64,000 nucleotides of DNA from Devosia sp. A8/3-2 (GTDB lineage: Bacteria > Pseudomonadota > Alphaproteobacteria > Rhizobiales > Devosiaceae). The DNA is taken from contig CP104974.1 of assembly GCA_025452255.1 (NCBI GenBank), positions 2,892,156 through 2,956,155 on the forward strand, written 5' to 3'. Positions 18,806 through 29,186 of the stretch are shown here, piece after piece. The first letter of the stretch is position 1. Each line of letters begins with the position of its first letter. A model generated the notes under the pieces. That model was not told the origin of the DNA. It saw only the letters and a program-made list of their open reading frames with translations, and did not search any database. A program made the translations under genes and the position numbers.

Positions 18806-21500
18806 CTAGCGCAGAACGGCCAACCGTACCCGAAAGCACGCGCCGGGCAGCGGCCCGGCGACCGGGTCCAGCGACCCATTCATGCGCGTGACGATCTGCC
18901 GGCTGATGGCCAGCCCCGAGCCAGCCCCACTTTGATCGGCTGAGCCATGCTGGCCGCGCGAGAACTTTTCAAAGATCAGGTTCCGCTCAGCCTTGCCAAT
19001 GCCGGGGCCATTGTCGGCGATTTCCACCACATAGAAGCCGGCGCGAACAGACGAGCTAACGCGCAGGATCGGACTTTCCGCGTCATTATATTTCACAGCG
19101 TTGGAAATGATGTTGATGAACACTGGCAGAGCCGGTCGCTGTCGCCATCCACCATGGTGGCCCGCGCCCGGCTGCCAAACTCCACGCGCATGCCGCGCTG
19201 GCGCAGCAGGGCGTCACAAACCGACAGGGCTCGCTCAAGCGCGCCCTCAGCATCGGTGGGCACATTTTCCCGAGTCCGCTCGCCCCGCTCGAGCGCGTTG
19301 AGGTCTAGGATTTCGTCGAGCAACCGCGTCAGGCGCAGGCTTTCCTGATGGATGGTGGACACGAAGCGGTGCCGCTGCTGCTCGTCCAACTCGCCCTGAT
19401 CGAGTAGGATTTCCGAAAAGGAACGGATGGACGTCATTGGTGTGCGCACTTCGTGGCTCACCCGGCTCAAAAATCGTCCTTCTGGCTGTCGAGCACGCGG
19501 AGCTGGGCATTGGCATCCTCCAATTGCTGAGCCGTCGAACGCAGCTCGGCCGAGGTCTTCTCCAATTGCTGGGAATATTCGATGACCTGCTGGGTCTCGT
19601 CGGCCATCTGCATGACCTCTTCCAGCGAAACCTCGACGCCAGACACCACCTTGGACAGCATGACATGGGCCGAAGCGGCACCGATCGAGCCAGCCAGTTC
19701 GCGCTCCAGCCGCCCGATAAATTCGGGCGAGGGATCGAGCATGGCCGGCTCGACCCCACTCTCCCGCGCTGCCGTTTCGAACAAGGCTGCGGCGCGGCGC
19801 TCGCCCAGTACGCGCTCGGCGACGAAATAGAGATCATTGGCCGTCGCCGCGCTGCGCATGAAATTGCTCGGCGCAATATTGCCGCGGCGGAATACGTCGA
19901 CAAAGACATTAGCTCGGATGCGTTCGAGCGTTGACTGGCTCGTCAGCAGCGATCCGACAATCAGGATGACAATATTGATCGAGAGGCTCCAGAAAGCGGC
20001 GTGCGTAAGCGGATCAAAACCATCCAGCCCGAACAGCGCCTCGGGCCGCAACCAGGAAATGCCCCACGGCCCTTCCAGCAACAGCCCGGCCACCTGTGGC
20101 GAAACGGACTCGAACGACGGCAGAAAGCTGCTCCACACCCAGATCACGAAGCCTGCAGCAATCGCGGCAGTCGCGGCCTTCAGCGAGGCATCGCGCCAGA
20201 ACAGCGCGGCGAGGACGGCGGGGAAGAACTGCGCGATAGCGGTGAAGGAGATCAGCCCGATCGGCGCCAGCGCATCGGAATCGCGGGTGAAGAAGAAGTA
20301 GAAAAAGCCCAGCGACAGGATGAGTACGATGGAGAACCGCCGTGCCACCAGCAGTAGGTGGCTAACCCCCTGCCCATCCCTACCGCTGGGCGTAAACCGC
20401 AAGACGATGGGCATGACGATATGGTTGGAGACCATGATCGAGAGCGCGATCGACTCGAGGATAATCATGGAGGTGGCCGACGAGAAGCCGCCAATGAAGG
20501 CAAATAGCGCCAGCCCGCTTTGGCCGGCCGCCATGGGTAGCGTTAGCGCGAACATATCGGGATTGGCATCTGCCGGCATCGTCGTCAGCCCATAAAGCGC
20601 AATGGGCAGGATGAAGATGCTCATTAGCATCATGTAAGCGGGGAAGGCCCAGCCGGCGACGCGCAGGTGGTTTTCGTCGGAATTCTCAACCACCGTCACC
20701 TGAAACTGCCGGGGCAGGCAGATGATGGCCGCAATGGACAGGCCCAGCGTGGTCAGCCAACGGTCGTCAAAGGTGTTTTCGACGTCGAGGGTGAAGCCGC
20801 GCTCCTCCGCATTGCGGAAGATGGCCTCAAAGCCACCCCCGATGAACACCACAAACACGCCGACAGCCACAAGCGCCGCCAGTTTCACCACGGCCTCGAA
20901 GGCAATGGCTGCGACCACGCCATGATGCTGCTCCTTGGCGTCGACATGTCGCGTGCCGAAGAGAATGGTGAACAGCGCCATGGCCGCCGCGACGCCAAGC
21001 GCCGAGCCCACGTCGTCAATACCGGCAAGGCTCCCCTGCCCAAACTCCGAAGCGCCCACGACAGCTCGGATCGAGGAGGTCACGGCCTTGAGTTGGAGCG
21101 CGATATAGGGCGCGATGCCGATCACGGCTATGCAGGTGACCAGCACGGCGAGGCGGCTCGACTTGCCGAACCGGGACGACAATAGATCGGCGACCGAGGT
21201 GATGCGCTGGAGATGGCTGATACGCACCGAGCGCCGCAGCACGAAATACCAGCCGACAAAGACGATGGTGGGGCCCAGATAAATGGTGAGGAATTCAGAG
21301 CCCACTGCGCGCCGCATTGCCGACTGCGCCATAAAAGGTCCAGCTGGTGCAATAGACCGAGATGGAGAGCGTATAGACGGCCGGAGAATGCAGGAACGAC
21401 TTCTTCCGTTCGCGCGCCCGTCGGTCGCCGAAAAGGCCAGCACGAAGAGCAGGCCCACATAGGCGATGGCCGTGGCAATGACGAAATCGGCCGAGAGCAT
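18806..21500 (-). CDS. SLC5-type transporter/sensor histidine kinase fusion (CbrA/CrbS-like; several frame breaks)
   Basis: N-terminal half (about 530 residues, roughly 13 helices) is a sodium:solute symporter-like domain: FLTIYLGPTIVFVGW, SVADLLSSRFGKS, FIGGFSSATSMII. A STAC-like linker and a coiled coil (QQLEKTSAELRSTAQQLEDANAQLRVLDSQKDD) follow. Then come the kinase core with H-box SHEVRTPMTS (His codon 19453-19455), N-box INIISNAVKYN, G1 DNGPGIG and G2 GAGSGLAIS. This is the layout of CbrA and CrbS, which sense histidine or acetate. Breaks at about 21430, 21297, 19470 and 19123 are single-base. The ATG overlaps the small upstream gene's stop (TAATG). Confidence 0.9.
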
Positions 21501-21727
21501 TAGTCGCGCTCCCCGGGATCGACGCTGTCGCGCGGCATCCAATGGGTCAGCAGCGCCGTGCCGGCGATGATTAGCGCCCACCGGGCGAACAGATAGATGA
21601 CGACCTGCGGCACGCCGAAATGGCTGATGGGCTGGCTGAAAATATAGACCAAAGGCGGCACGATCAGCAGCGTGCCGAGCACCGTCAGCACCAGCATGGC
21701 GGCTTCGAGCTTACGCCGCTCGGCCAT
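21500..21727 (-). CDS. Two-helix small membrane protein coupled to the transporter-kinase
   Basis: Seventy-five residues: MAERRKLEAAMLVLTVLGTLLIVPPLVYIF, a short loop, VVIYLFARWALIIAGTALLTHWM and an acidic tail. This gives two transmembrane helices, probably with both ends in the cytosol. It starts inside the receiver gene (17-base overlap) and its stop overlaps the kinase start, so all three are likely translated together. Small two-helix partners also accompany some sodium:solute symporters; here it could stabilise or modulate the transporter half of the kinase. No functional motif is recognised. Confidence 0.75.
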   Translation of the reverse strand: MAERRKLEAAMLVLTVLGTLLIVPPLVYIFSQPISHFGVPQVVIYLFARWALIIAGTALLTHWMPRDSVDPGERD

Positions 21728-22094
21728 GATCACCCAGCAGGCGCCGCACGGCCCCAACGACATCGGCATTGGCATAAGGTTTGGTGACGAACTCGTTGGC
21801 CCCAAGCTCCTCGGCAATGCGCTTATCCTGCTGCTGGCCCTTGGCCGTCAGGATCAGCACCGGCAGCAAGCGCGTATCGGCGCTGGCGCGAATAGTCTTG
21901 AGCACGTCAAAGCCACTGCGTTTGGGCAGCATCACATCGAGCACGAGCACGCGCGGCTGCAGCCGGCGCACGCCTTCGAGCACCGCCTCGCCATCCGTGA
22001 CCGAGCTGATGGTCCAACCAGCACGCCGCAGGATGAAATCGAGCGATTCAAGAATGCTCGGTTCATCCTCGGCGATGAGTATGTCGATTGCCAA
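21711..22094 (-). CDS. Single-domain response regulator (receiver only)
   Basis: A CheY-like protein of 127 residues: acidic pocket AEDEP near residue 9, phospho-acceptor in VLVLDVMLPKRSG (Asp53 by alignment), conserved Thr in LILTAKG, and Lys-Pro in FVTKPY. No DNA-binding or enzymatic output domain follows; the frame ends shortly after the receiver. In CrbS/CbrA systems the partner regulator normally has its own output domain (LuxR or NtrC type), so this receiver probably hands its phosphoryl group, or its conformational signal, to another protein. It lies nine bases from the regulator gene upstream. Confidence 0.92.
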   Translation of the reverse strand: MAIDILIAEDEPSILESLDFILRRAGWTISSVTDGEAVLEGVRRLQPRVLVLDVMLPKRSGFDVLKTIRASADTRLLPVLILTAKGQQQDKRIAEELGANEFVTKPYANADVVGAVRRLLGDHGRAA

Positions 22095-22103
22095 ATTTCC
22101 CCC

Positions 22104-23768
22104 TCATATCCGCAGTCTCCCCTCCGCAGATCGCGACACTAAAGCGCAATCATGCGGAATCGCTAAGCTGAAAACACAGGGGCAGCAGCGGGGCCCGGAT
22201 TTCCCCTTCGTTCCAGTTGGCGAAAGCGCCTCCTCCTGCCGGCTGGGGCAATCACGCCGCGTGCACAGCCGGCAGCTTGGCCCCACCGGAACATCCGCAG
22301 ACGTGTCGGATAGATCGAGGCCCGACCCATAGATGGTGCGGTCGGCATGCAGCACATCGCAGGCTAGCATGATCGAGGCGGTGGGCGCCTGTTCGCGAAA
22401 CGAGGCCGTGCAGCGCTGCACGGTTCGGGCGATGAAGAGGTAGCGAGAGTCGTCGGAAAAACGAACTACTTGCCGCACCGGCGCTTCAGGCGTGCGGAAG
22501 GCGCTATAGATGGCCCAGAGCGGGCAAGCGTGACCGCTATTGGGCAGCAGCAGCCCCGGCAGCGGAAAGTGCTTGGTGAGCCGCCCTGCGGGGTCTGAGC
22601 GCAAGAAGCCAAAGGGTACGCCCTCCTCGCCCGGTCGCCGCAATGTCACCAGCCGCTGGGCCACCTGCTCGTAGCTGGCGTGGTAGGTCTGGCAGAGGTG
22701 ATCGATATCGTAGGCCGCCGCTTCGGCGTGTTGGCGGAACCGGCCATAAGGCAGGATCATCGCCCCGGCGAGGTAAGAGCCCAAGGCGCGCGACGCGAGT
22801 CGTTGCGCGACTGGGGACGACAGCCGAGCATTCGTGAGCTGCTGGGCAATCACGTCTGGTGCAGCGAGTTCGCCAAACAGCCGGGCCAGCTGGAATTGGC
22901 GGGTTGCAAGCTTGGTTGAACCCTGCAGCCACATGATGCGCCGTTCGCCATCGAACCGATATTGGCCCGGAAAGCCTTCCAGCGCAGCGCCGCCAATGTT
23001 CACGGCGATGCCGAACCGTTCCTCCAGCAACTGGGTCAGCGTGGCCATGCCAAACGCCCCCGCTTGCTCAATCTCACCCCGCAGCGCATCCGCGGCCGTC
23101 TCGAGTTCGGGGAAATAATTGTTCTGTTCGATCAGCAGATCATCGATCTCGCGCGCCGGGGAGATATCGCTTCTGTCGCGACGAGCAATATCGAACTGGC
23201 CGATCAGATTGCGCGCCACATCGGTCAGCGCCAGCGTCTCGCGGCCAATCGCGGCGAGGAATTGCTGCCGCTCGGCCTCGCCCAGATCGGGCACGTCGAC
23301 CAGAATTTCGGCGCTGGAACGGATGGCAGTCACGCCCGAGAGGATCTGGTGCAGGAACTGCGACAATAACGGGTCCGAGCGCAGGCGATCGGCATAGGCA
23401 TCGGCGCTCAGCTGCGCGCCAACATAGGCCCGGTGCATACGCGCTAATGCAGCGCCGCTGGCAGGGTATTGGGCGACCAGTTCGCGGCGCTCGTCGGGCC
23501 GGAAGGGCAGCGACTCAAGCATGGGGTCGGCAAAGGCTTCTTCGAGGTCCTGCAGCAGCTTCTGCTCGGCGCGGCCGGCCAGCTCGTCGATATCGATATG
23601 CAGATGCTGCGCGACGCGATTGAGCAAGGCCCCGCCGATATCGCGCTTGTTGTTTTCGATCAGATTGAGATAGCTCGGCGAAATCCCGATCAACCGCGCC
23701 AGCGCCGCCTGCGAAATCTTCAACGATTTCCGGCGACTGCTGATGCGAAAGCCAATTGGCGCGCGCAT
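22104..23768 (-). CDS. ScfR/RamB-type transcriptional regulator (XRE helix-turn-helix) with an embedded DHp-like segment
   Basis: Intact 554-residue DNA-binding protein. Residues 5-65 form an XRE helix-turn-helix (LKISQAALARLIGISPSYLN; LIENNKR). The C-terminal part is typical of short-chain fatty-acid/acyl-responsive regulators, ending in a cysteine-rich block (GPSCRLCTRRDCPSRQEEAL). Residues about 133-190 are unusual: LLSQFLHQILSGVTAIRSSA and onward align without gaps to the H-box region of the neighbouring kinase, His140 falling on the phosphorylated histidine, while the following EVRTP is replaced by QILSG. No ATPase domain follows. Relatives control acetate, propionate and glyoxylate genes. 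It is transcribed divergently from the ABC importer and upstream of the receiver. Confidence 0.88.
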   Translation of the reverse strand: MRAPIGFRISSRRKSLKISQAALARLIGISPSYLNLIENNKRDIGGALLNRVAQHLHIDIDELAGRAEQKLLQDLEEAFADPMLESLPFRPDERRELVAQYPASGAALARMHRAYVGAQLSADAYADRLRSDPLLSQFLHQILSGVTAIRSSAEILVDVPDLGEAERQQFLAAIGRETLALTDVARNLIGQFDIARRDRSDISPAREIDDLLIEQNNYFPELETAADALRGEIEQAGAFGMATLTQLLEERFGIAVNIGGAALEGFPGQYRFDGERRIMWLQGSTKLATRQFQLARLFGELAAPDVIAQQLTNARLSSPVAQRLASRALGSYLAGAMILPYGRFRQHAEAAAYDIDHLCQTYHASYEQVAQRLVTLRRPGEEGVPFGFLRSDPAGRLTKHFPLPGLLLPNSGHACPLWAIYSAFRTPEAPVRQVVRFSDDSRYLFIARTVQRCTASFREQAPTASIMLACDVLHADRTIYGSGLDLSDTSADVPVGPSCRLCTRRDCPSRQEEALSPTGTKGKSGPRCCPCVFSLAIPHDCALVSRSAEGRLRI

Positions 23769-23958
23769 CCTCGTCGTCCTCCCCGCCGGCGCCTGTCAAT
23801 GAATTGACTATTGTCTCGCCAGATGAGTGCAATAATTTACAGAATATTGCTGCAATTACAATGCTGTATTGCCATCGTTTGCAGTGAAGGCAAATACTCC
23901 TGCTGCGGTGAGTGATTGGCTATGCACCAATTGCCCTGCGCCAATGAGGAGGAAATCG

Positions 23959-25315
23959 ATGACAGTTTTCAAGCGCGGCCCCAGCCGTCGCCGTGTGCTG
24001 CAAACCGGCCTCGGCCGGTATTCTCGCGACCGGCGTGGCGCCGCTAATTCTGAGCCGTGGCGCTCGGGCGCAGGAGTTCTGCAACAACCCCACCGGCGAC
24101 ACAGTCACCTTCGGGCTCAACCTGCCACTAACCGGCGCCTATGCCGAAGAAGGCGCCGATGAGCAAAAGGCCTATCAGCTGGCCATCCAGCACCTCAACG
24201 GTGAGGGCGATGGCGGGCTGATCACCGTGCTCACCCCCACCGCCCTCAAGGGCAATGGCGTGCTCGGCAAGAAGGTTGCTTTCGTGACCTCGGACAGCCA
24301 GACCAAGGCCGATGTGGCCCGCGCCGGCGCCACCCGCATGATCGAGCGCGATGGCGCGGTGATGATCACCGGCGGATCGTCCTCGGCCGAGGCGATTGCC
24401 GTGCAGGGTCTGTGCCGAGGAAATGGGCGTCATCTTCATGGCGGGCCTCACCCACTCCAATGACACGACCGGCAAGGACAAGAAACGCTACGGCTTCCGT
24501 CATTTCTTCAATGCCTACCAGTCCGGTATCGGTCTTGCTCCCGCACTTGTCGGCGAATATGGCGCCGACCGCCGCGCCTACCACCTCACCGCCGACTACA
24601 CCGGGGCTGGACCCGGGAAGAATCCATGAAAGCCGCCACCGAGAAGCTCGGCTGGCAGACAGTGCAAGCCGTGCGCACGCCCTTGGGCGCGGCCGATTTC
24701 TCGCAATATCTGACGCCGATCCTCAATTCGGGCGCCGACGTGCTGATCCTCAACCATTACGGCACCGACATGGTCAATTCGCTGACCCGAGCCGTGCAGT
24801 TCGGCATGCGAGACCGGCAGGCCAACGGCAAGGATTTCCAGATCGTCACGCCGCTGATTTCCGAGCTGATGGCCAAGGGTGCCGGTGACAATGTGAAGGG
24901 CATTTTCGGTACCTCGAACTGGCACTGGAACCTGCAGGATCCGGGCACCGTGGCTTTCACCAAGTCGTTCGGTGCGGCCTATGGCGCCCCGCCCTCGCAG
25001 GCTGCCCACACCGCCTATGTGCAGACCCTGCTCTATGCCGATGCCGTCGAGCGCGCCGGCACCTTCTATCCGCCAGAGGTCATCAAGGCCCTCGAAGGCT
25101 TCGAGTTCGACGGCATGGGCAATGGCCCCACGCTCTATCGCGCCGAAGATCACCAGTGCATCAAGAATGTCCTTGTGGTGCGCGGCAACGAGAACCCGAC
25201 CAGCCAGTTCGACGTGCTCAACATCGTCAAGGAAATCCCGCGCGAGGAAGTGGCCTATGACCCGGCCATGTTCGGCGGCGATCTCGGCCCGGCCGAACCG
25301 GCCGCCATGTGCTGA
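23959..25315 (+). CDS. Branched-chain amino acid/amide-type ABC substrate-binding protein (three frame breaks)
   Basis: Periplasmic receptor with a twin-arginine-like signal (SRRRVLQTGL...RGARAQE) and a mature start CNNPTGDTVTFGLNLPLTG, which is the Leu/Ile/Val-binding fold of type I peripla-BP. Further landmarks are AYAEEGADEQKAYQLAI, ITGGSSSAEAIAVQ and ADYTWGWTREES, the last common in amide/urea-type receptors. Breaks at about 24015, 24418 and 24602 correspond to extra G, extra C and a missing T in a CCTGG site. GAGGAGG is seven bases before the ATG. Corrected length is about 451 residues. Ligand uncertain: amino acid, amide or short-chain compound. Confidence 0.85.
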
Positions 25316-25322
25316 TCAAGCC

Positions 25323-25347
25323 GGCCCGCCCTCTCGCAGGGCGGGCC
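25323..25347 (+). promoter_or_regulatory. Perfect hairpin between binding-protein and permease genes
   Basis: Ten-pair stem (GGCCCGCCCT with AGGGCGGGCC, loop CTCGC) seven bases after the binding-protein stop and 35 before the permease start. There is no U-run. Such hairpins commonly protect the upstream mRNA and let the binding protein be made in excess over the membrane subunits. Confidence 0.6.
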
Positions 25348-25382
25348 GCACCTAAGCTCGGCCCTATCGCTCGGAGCGGACC

Positions 25383-26416
25383 ATGTTCGAAGTCATCTTT
25401 CTGCAATTCCTCAACGGGCTCGACAAGGGCGGCGCCTATGCGCTGATCGCGCTGGGGCTGACCCCGGTGTTCGGCACGCTGGGCGTCGTCAATTTCGCGC
25501 ATGGCGCGCTGTTCATGCTGGGCGCATTCTGCGCCGTCATGGTGCGGCAATTTCTGACGCTGGAGACGGTCACTGTCGATCCGGAACAGCTCTCGCCACA
25601 GGGTTCGCCGCTGGAAATTCGCGAGCCGCTGGTACAGGCTTGGTTCAGTGATTTCGGCGCGGTGCTGGTGAACTATTCAGTTCCCGTCTCGCTCATCGTC
25701 ACCATTCCACTCATGCTGCTGGTCGGCATCGCGCTGGAACGCGGCATCATCAAACACTTTTACAAACGCCCGCATGCCGAACAGATTCTTGTGACATTTG
25801 GCCTCGCCATCGTCGCCTGAGGAACTCATCAAATCGGTCTTCGGCCCTAATCCTATTCCCCAGCCCATGCCGGTCGATCTGCGCAGCGCAGCTGATATCG
25901 GCGCCTGGCTGGGCATGCAGGCAGGGGTGATCACCTACCCCATCTGGAGGCTGGTCTATTTCCTGTTCGCCACCGTCATCATCGGCGGAGTGTTCGCCTT
26001 CCTGCAGTTCACCACCTTTGGCATGGTCGTCCGCGCCGGCATGGCCGATCGCGAGACAGTGGGTCTGCTCGGCATCAATATCGACCGCCGCTTCACCATC
26101 ATGTTTGGCACGGCCGCCGTGGTCGCAGGCATGGCTGGCGTTATGTACACGCCCCTGCTGCCGCCCAATTATCACATCGGCATGGACTTCTCGGTCCTCA
26201 GCTTCGTGGTGGTGGTCGTGGGCGGTATGGGCTCGCTGCCCGGCGCTGTGGCGGCCGGGTTCCTGCTGGGCATTCTGCAATCCTTCGCCTCGCTGACCCG
26301 GGTCAAGGACCTTATTCCCGGCATTGACCAGATCATCATCTATCTCGTCGCCGTCATCATTCTACTGGTTCGCCCGCAGGGGCCTGCTCGGTCGTCGCGG
26401 CGTGATGGAGGCCTGA
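25383..26416 (+). CDS. Branched-chain-type ABC permease, LivH-like (two frame breaks)
   Basis: Inner-membrane permease with the LivH landmark N-terminus ([37 protein letters not shown]) and the C-terminal [23 protein letters not shown] coupling region. It has a central periplasmic insertion. Frame breaks: an extra T at about 25819 (GCCTGAGG for GCCGAGG) restores [14 protein letters not shown], and an extra G near 26382 restores [14 protein letters not shown] with TGA at 26414. GGAG precedes the ATG. Corrected length is 343 residues, slightly long for LivH because of the insertion around residues 60-85. Confidence 0.88.
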
Positions 26417-26417
26417 T

Positions 26418-27556
26418 ATGCTGGTCATGTCCCGCAAGGATCTGCTGCTGTTTCTCGGTTTCGCCGCCGTCGTGCTCGCCATGCCGATCTGGCTGCAACC
26501 GTTCGGCGCCGCCTATCCGGACCTGCTGAACCGCTTCACCATCTTTGCCATCTTCGCGGTGGGCTTCAATATTCTGTTCGGCCTCACCGGCTATCTCAGC
26601 TTCGGCCATGCCGCGTTTTTCGGCATCGGTTCCTATGCGGCGGTCTGGTCATTCAAGCTGCTCAGCATGGATGCCGTGCCCGCCATGATCTTTGCCATCC
26701 TCATCTCGGGCATTTTTGCCCTCGCCATCGGCTTTGTCAGTCTGCGGCGCTCGGGCATCTATTTCTCCATCCTGACGCTGGCTTTCGCGCAAATGAGCTA
26801 CAATCTGGCCTATTCGGTGCTGACGCCGATCACCAATGGCGAAACGGGTCTCCAACTCAATCTGGCCGATCCGCGTTATCTGGACCGCGCATTCTCGGCC
26901 GCTCCGGCGGGCCTGCCCTCTCCTACATTGTTCGGGGCGCCACTCACCGGCTATGCCGGCTTCTACTTCTGCGCCGGCTTCCTGATCATCGCCTTCTTCA
27001 TCGCCCAGCGTATTACGGGCTCACCCTTCGGCATGATGCTCAAGGGCATCAAGTCCAATCAGACGCGCATGAACTATACCGGCTTCAACACCAAGCCCTA
27101 TACGCTGGCCGCCTTCGTGATTTCGGGCATGTATGCGGGTCTGGCCGGTGCGCTGCTGGCCATCACTGACCCACTGGCTGGCGCCGAACGCATGCAGTGG
27201 ACGGCCTCGGGCGAAGTCGTGCTGATGACCATTCTGGGCGGCGCAGGCACGCTTGTCGGCCCGGTGATCGGCGCTGGCTGATCAAATATTTCGAGAATAT
27301 CTTCTCGGCCATCAATGACAGCATTCTCACGCGCTTCTTCTCCTTCCTGCCCGAAGGGGCCGATCACGTGGCGGTCACCATCGCCAGCAAATTTGTGGGC
27401 GAAGGCTGGTTCCTCACGCTGGGCACGGTCTTCGTGCTCATCGTCGTCTTTCTGCCCGGTGGCATCATGGAGGGTGTGAGGCGCATCGCCGCGCTGTTCA
27501 ACCGATCGCGCAAGACGCCCCGGCATACGCCTGCCCAAGTGCAGCCCGCAGAATAG
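26418..27556 (+). CDS. Branched-chain-type ABC permease, LivM-like (frame interrupted once)
   Basis: Second permease. Recognisable are [50 protein letters not shown], and the coupling segment [20 protein letters not shown]. Near 27274 the frame stops early (GAG then TGA); restoring a C in a CCTGG site gives [17 protein letters not shown] and continues to QVQPAE. Corrected length is 379 residues with about nine helices. It begins one base after the LivH-like gene. Confidence 0.9.
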
Positions 27557-27567
27557 GACCGAACGCG

Positions 27568-28332
27568 ATGACCACTCCAAATGTCGTTCTGCACGTTGCC
27601 GATGTTCACAAGCGCTTCGGGGGCCTGCATGCCACGGCCGATATCGATCTGCAGGTGGAAGAGGGCCAGACCCACGCCATTATCGGCCCTAATGGCGCGG
27701 GCAAATCCACCCTGCTCAATGTCATTATCGGCAAGCTGGCGCCAACTAGCGGCACTGTGGTGTTCGATGGCGCGATCCTGACCGGCCGCAAGCCATTCGA
27801 GATCAACCAGTTGGGCATTGCCCGCGTGTTCCAGACGCCAGAGATCTTTTCGGACCTCAGCGTGTTGCACAATGTGATGATCCCGGCGCTCGCCAAGCGC
27901 GATGGCGCGTTCAAGCTCAATATGCTGCGCTCACTCGACAGCGAAACCGGCATCCGCGCCGAGGCGCAGGACATGCTGGAAGATGTGGGCATGACCAGCA
28001 GCCGCGATATGGCCGCCGGCAGCCTCAGCCGTGGCGACAAAAGGCGGATGGAGCTGGCCATGTGCCTGATCCAGCATCCGCGCCTGCTGCTGCTCGACGA
28101 GCCCACCGCCGGCATGAGCCGGCACGACACCAATACGACCATCGAATTGCTCAAGAAGATCAAAAGCCGCGGCATGACCAAGGTGATCATCGAACACGAC
28201 ATGCATGTGGTGTTTTCGCTGGCCGACAAGATTTCCGTGCTGGCGCAGGGCCGCATCATTGCCGACGGCACACCCGATCAGGTGCGCGGCAATCCAAAAG
28301 TGCAGGAAGCCTATCTCGGAGGGACCCATTGA
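27568..28332 (+). CDS. Branched-chain-type ABC ATP-binding protein, LivG-like
   Basis: Intact ATPase of 254 residues: Walker A GPNGAGKST (residues about 41-49), Q-loop IARVFQTPEIF, signature LSRGDKRRMELA (an R replaces the usual second G, as in several amide transporters), Walker B LLLLDEPTAGM, D-loop and the switch His in IIEHDMHVVF. It provides one half of the ATPase pair for the LivHM-like channel. Its stop overlaps the next start in TGATG. Confidence 0.92.
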   Translation: MTTPNVVLHVADVHKRFGGLHATADIDLQVEEGQTHAIIGPNGAGKSTLLNVIIGKLAPTSGTVVFDGAILTGRKPFEINQLGIARVFQTPEIFSDLSVLHNVMIPALAKRDGAFKLNMLRSLDSETGIRAEAQDMLEDVGMTSSRDMAAGSLSRGDKRRMELAMCLIQHPRLLLLDEPTAGMSRHDTNTTIELLKKIKSRGMTKVIIEHDMHVVFSLADKISVLAQGRIIADGTPDQVRGNPKVQEAYLGGTH

Positions 28333-29101
28333 TGTCAGCAATCGCCATGGAGACCCAAATTCTCGGCAATAGCCGGGCCGCCAGCATCGAGACCACGCGG
28401 CCGTTCTTTTCGGTGCACGACATGCACGCCTATTATGGCGAGAGCTATATCGTGCAGGGCATTTCGCTCGATGTGCGGCAGGGCGAGATTCTGGCCCTGC
28501 TGGGCCGCAATGGGGCGGGTAAAACCTCGACTCTGCGCACCATTGCCCGCACCGATGATCCGCAGATGCGGCAGGGTGAAATCTGGCTGGATGGCAAGCC
28601 GATCCACCAAATGAAGAGCTTTGAGGCGGCGCGGGCGGGCATTCAGCTGGTGCCCGAGGATCGGCGCATCATTGCGGGGCTGACGGTTGAGGAGAATATC
28701 GCGCTCGCCAAGGTCGCGCCGGGCAATGGCTGGAGCTTTGAGCAGATTTACCAGAGCTTTCCGCGGCTTGCCGAACGCCGCAAGCAGGACGGCGCGACGC
28801 TGTCGGGTGGTGAACAGCAAATGCTGGCCATCGCGCGGGCGCTGGCACGCGACCTCAAGCTGCTCCTGCTCGACGAGCCCTATGAGGGGCTGGCGCCGGT
28901 GATCGTGCAGGAGATCGAGCGCATTCTGCATTCGATCAAGCCGCTGGGCATTACCACCATCATTGTCGAGCAGAACGCCGTCGCGGCCCTCAAGCTGGCC
29001 GACCGGGCGGTGATCCTCGATACGGGCGAAGTCGCTTTTTCCGGCACGGCCAAGGAGGTGTTGGACAATACCGAACTGCGCCACGAATACCGGCCATCTG
29101 A
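28332..29101 (+). CDS. Branched-chain-type ABC ATP-binding protein, LivF-like (frame shift at the last codons)
   Basis: Second ATPase: Walker A GRNGAGKT, signature LSGGEQQML, Walker B LLLLDEPYEGLAP, switch region IIVEQNAVAAL. An N-terminal extension of about 25 residues precedes FFSVHDMHAYYGES. LivF proteins usually end ...EYLAI; here TACCGGCCATCTGA is best read as TACCTGGCCATCTGA with one T lost from a CCTGG site, giving HEYLAI and stop at 29101. The apparent longer frame to 29420 runs antisense through pxpA and is an artefact. Corrected length is 256 residues. Confidence 0.9.
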
Positions 29102-29186
29102 TTTCGGCCACGAGCTACCCCGGGTCTTTCGACCCAAAGGCATTCCGCCGATTTCACCTCTCCCATCGGGAGGCCCAGTGGTAAAC

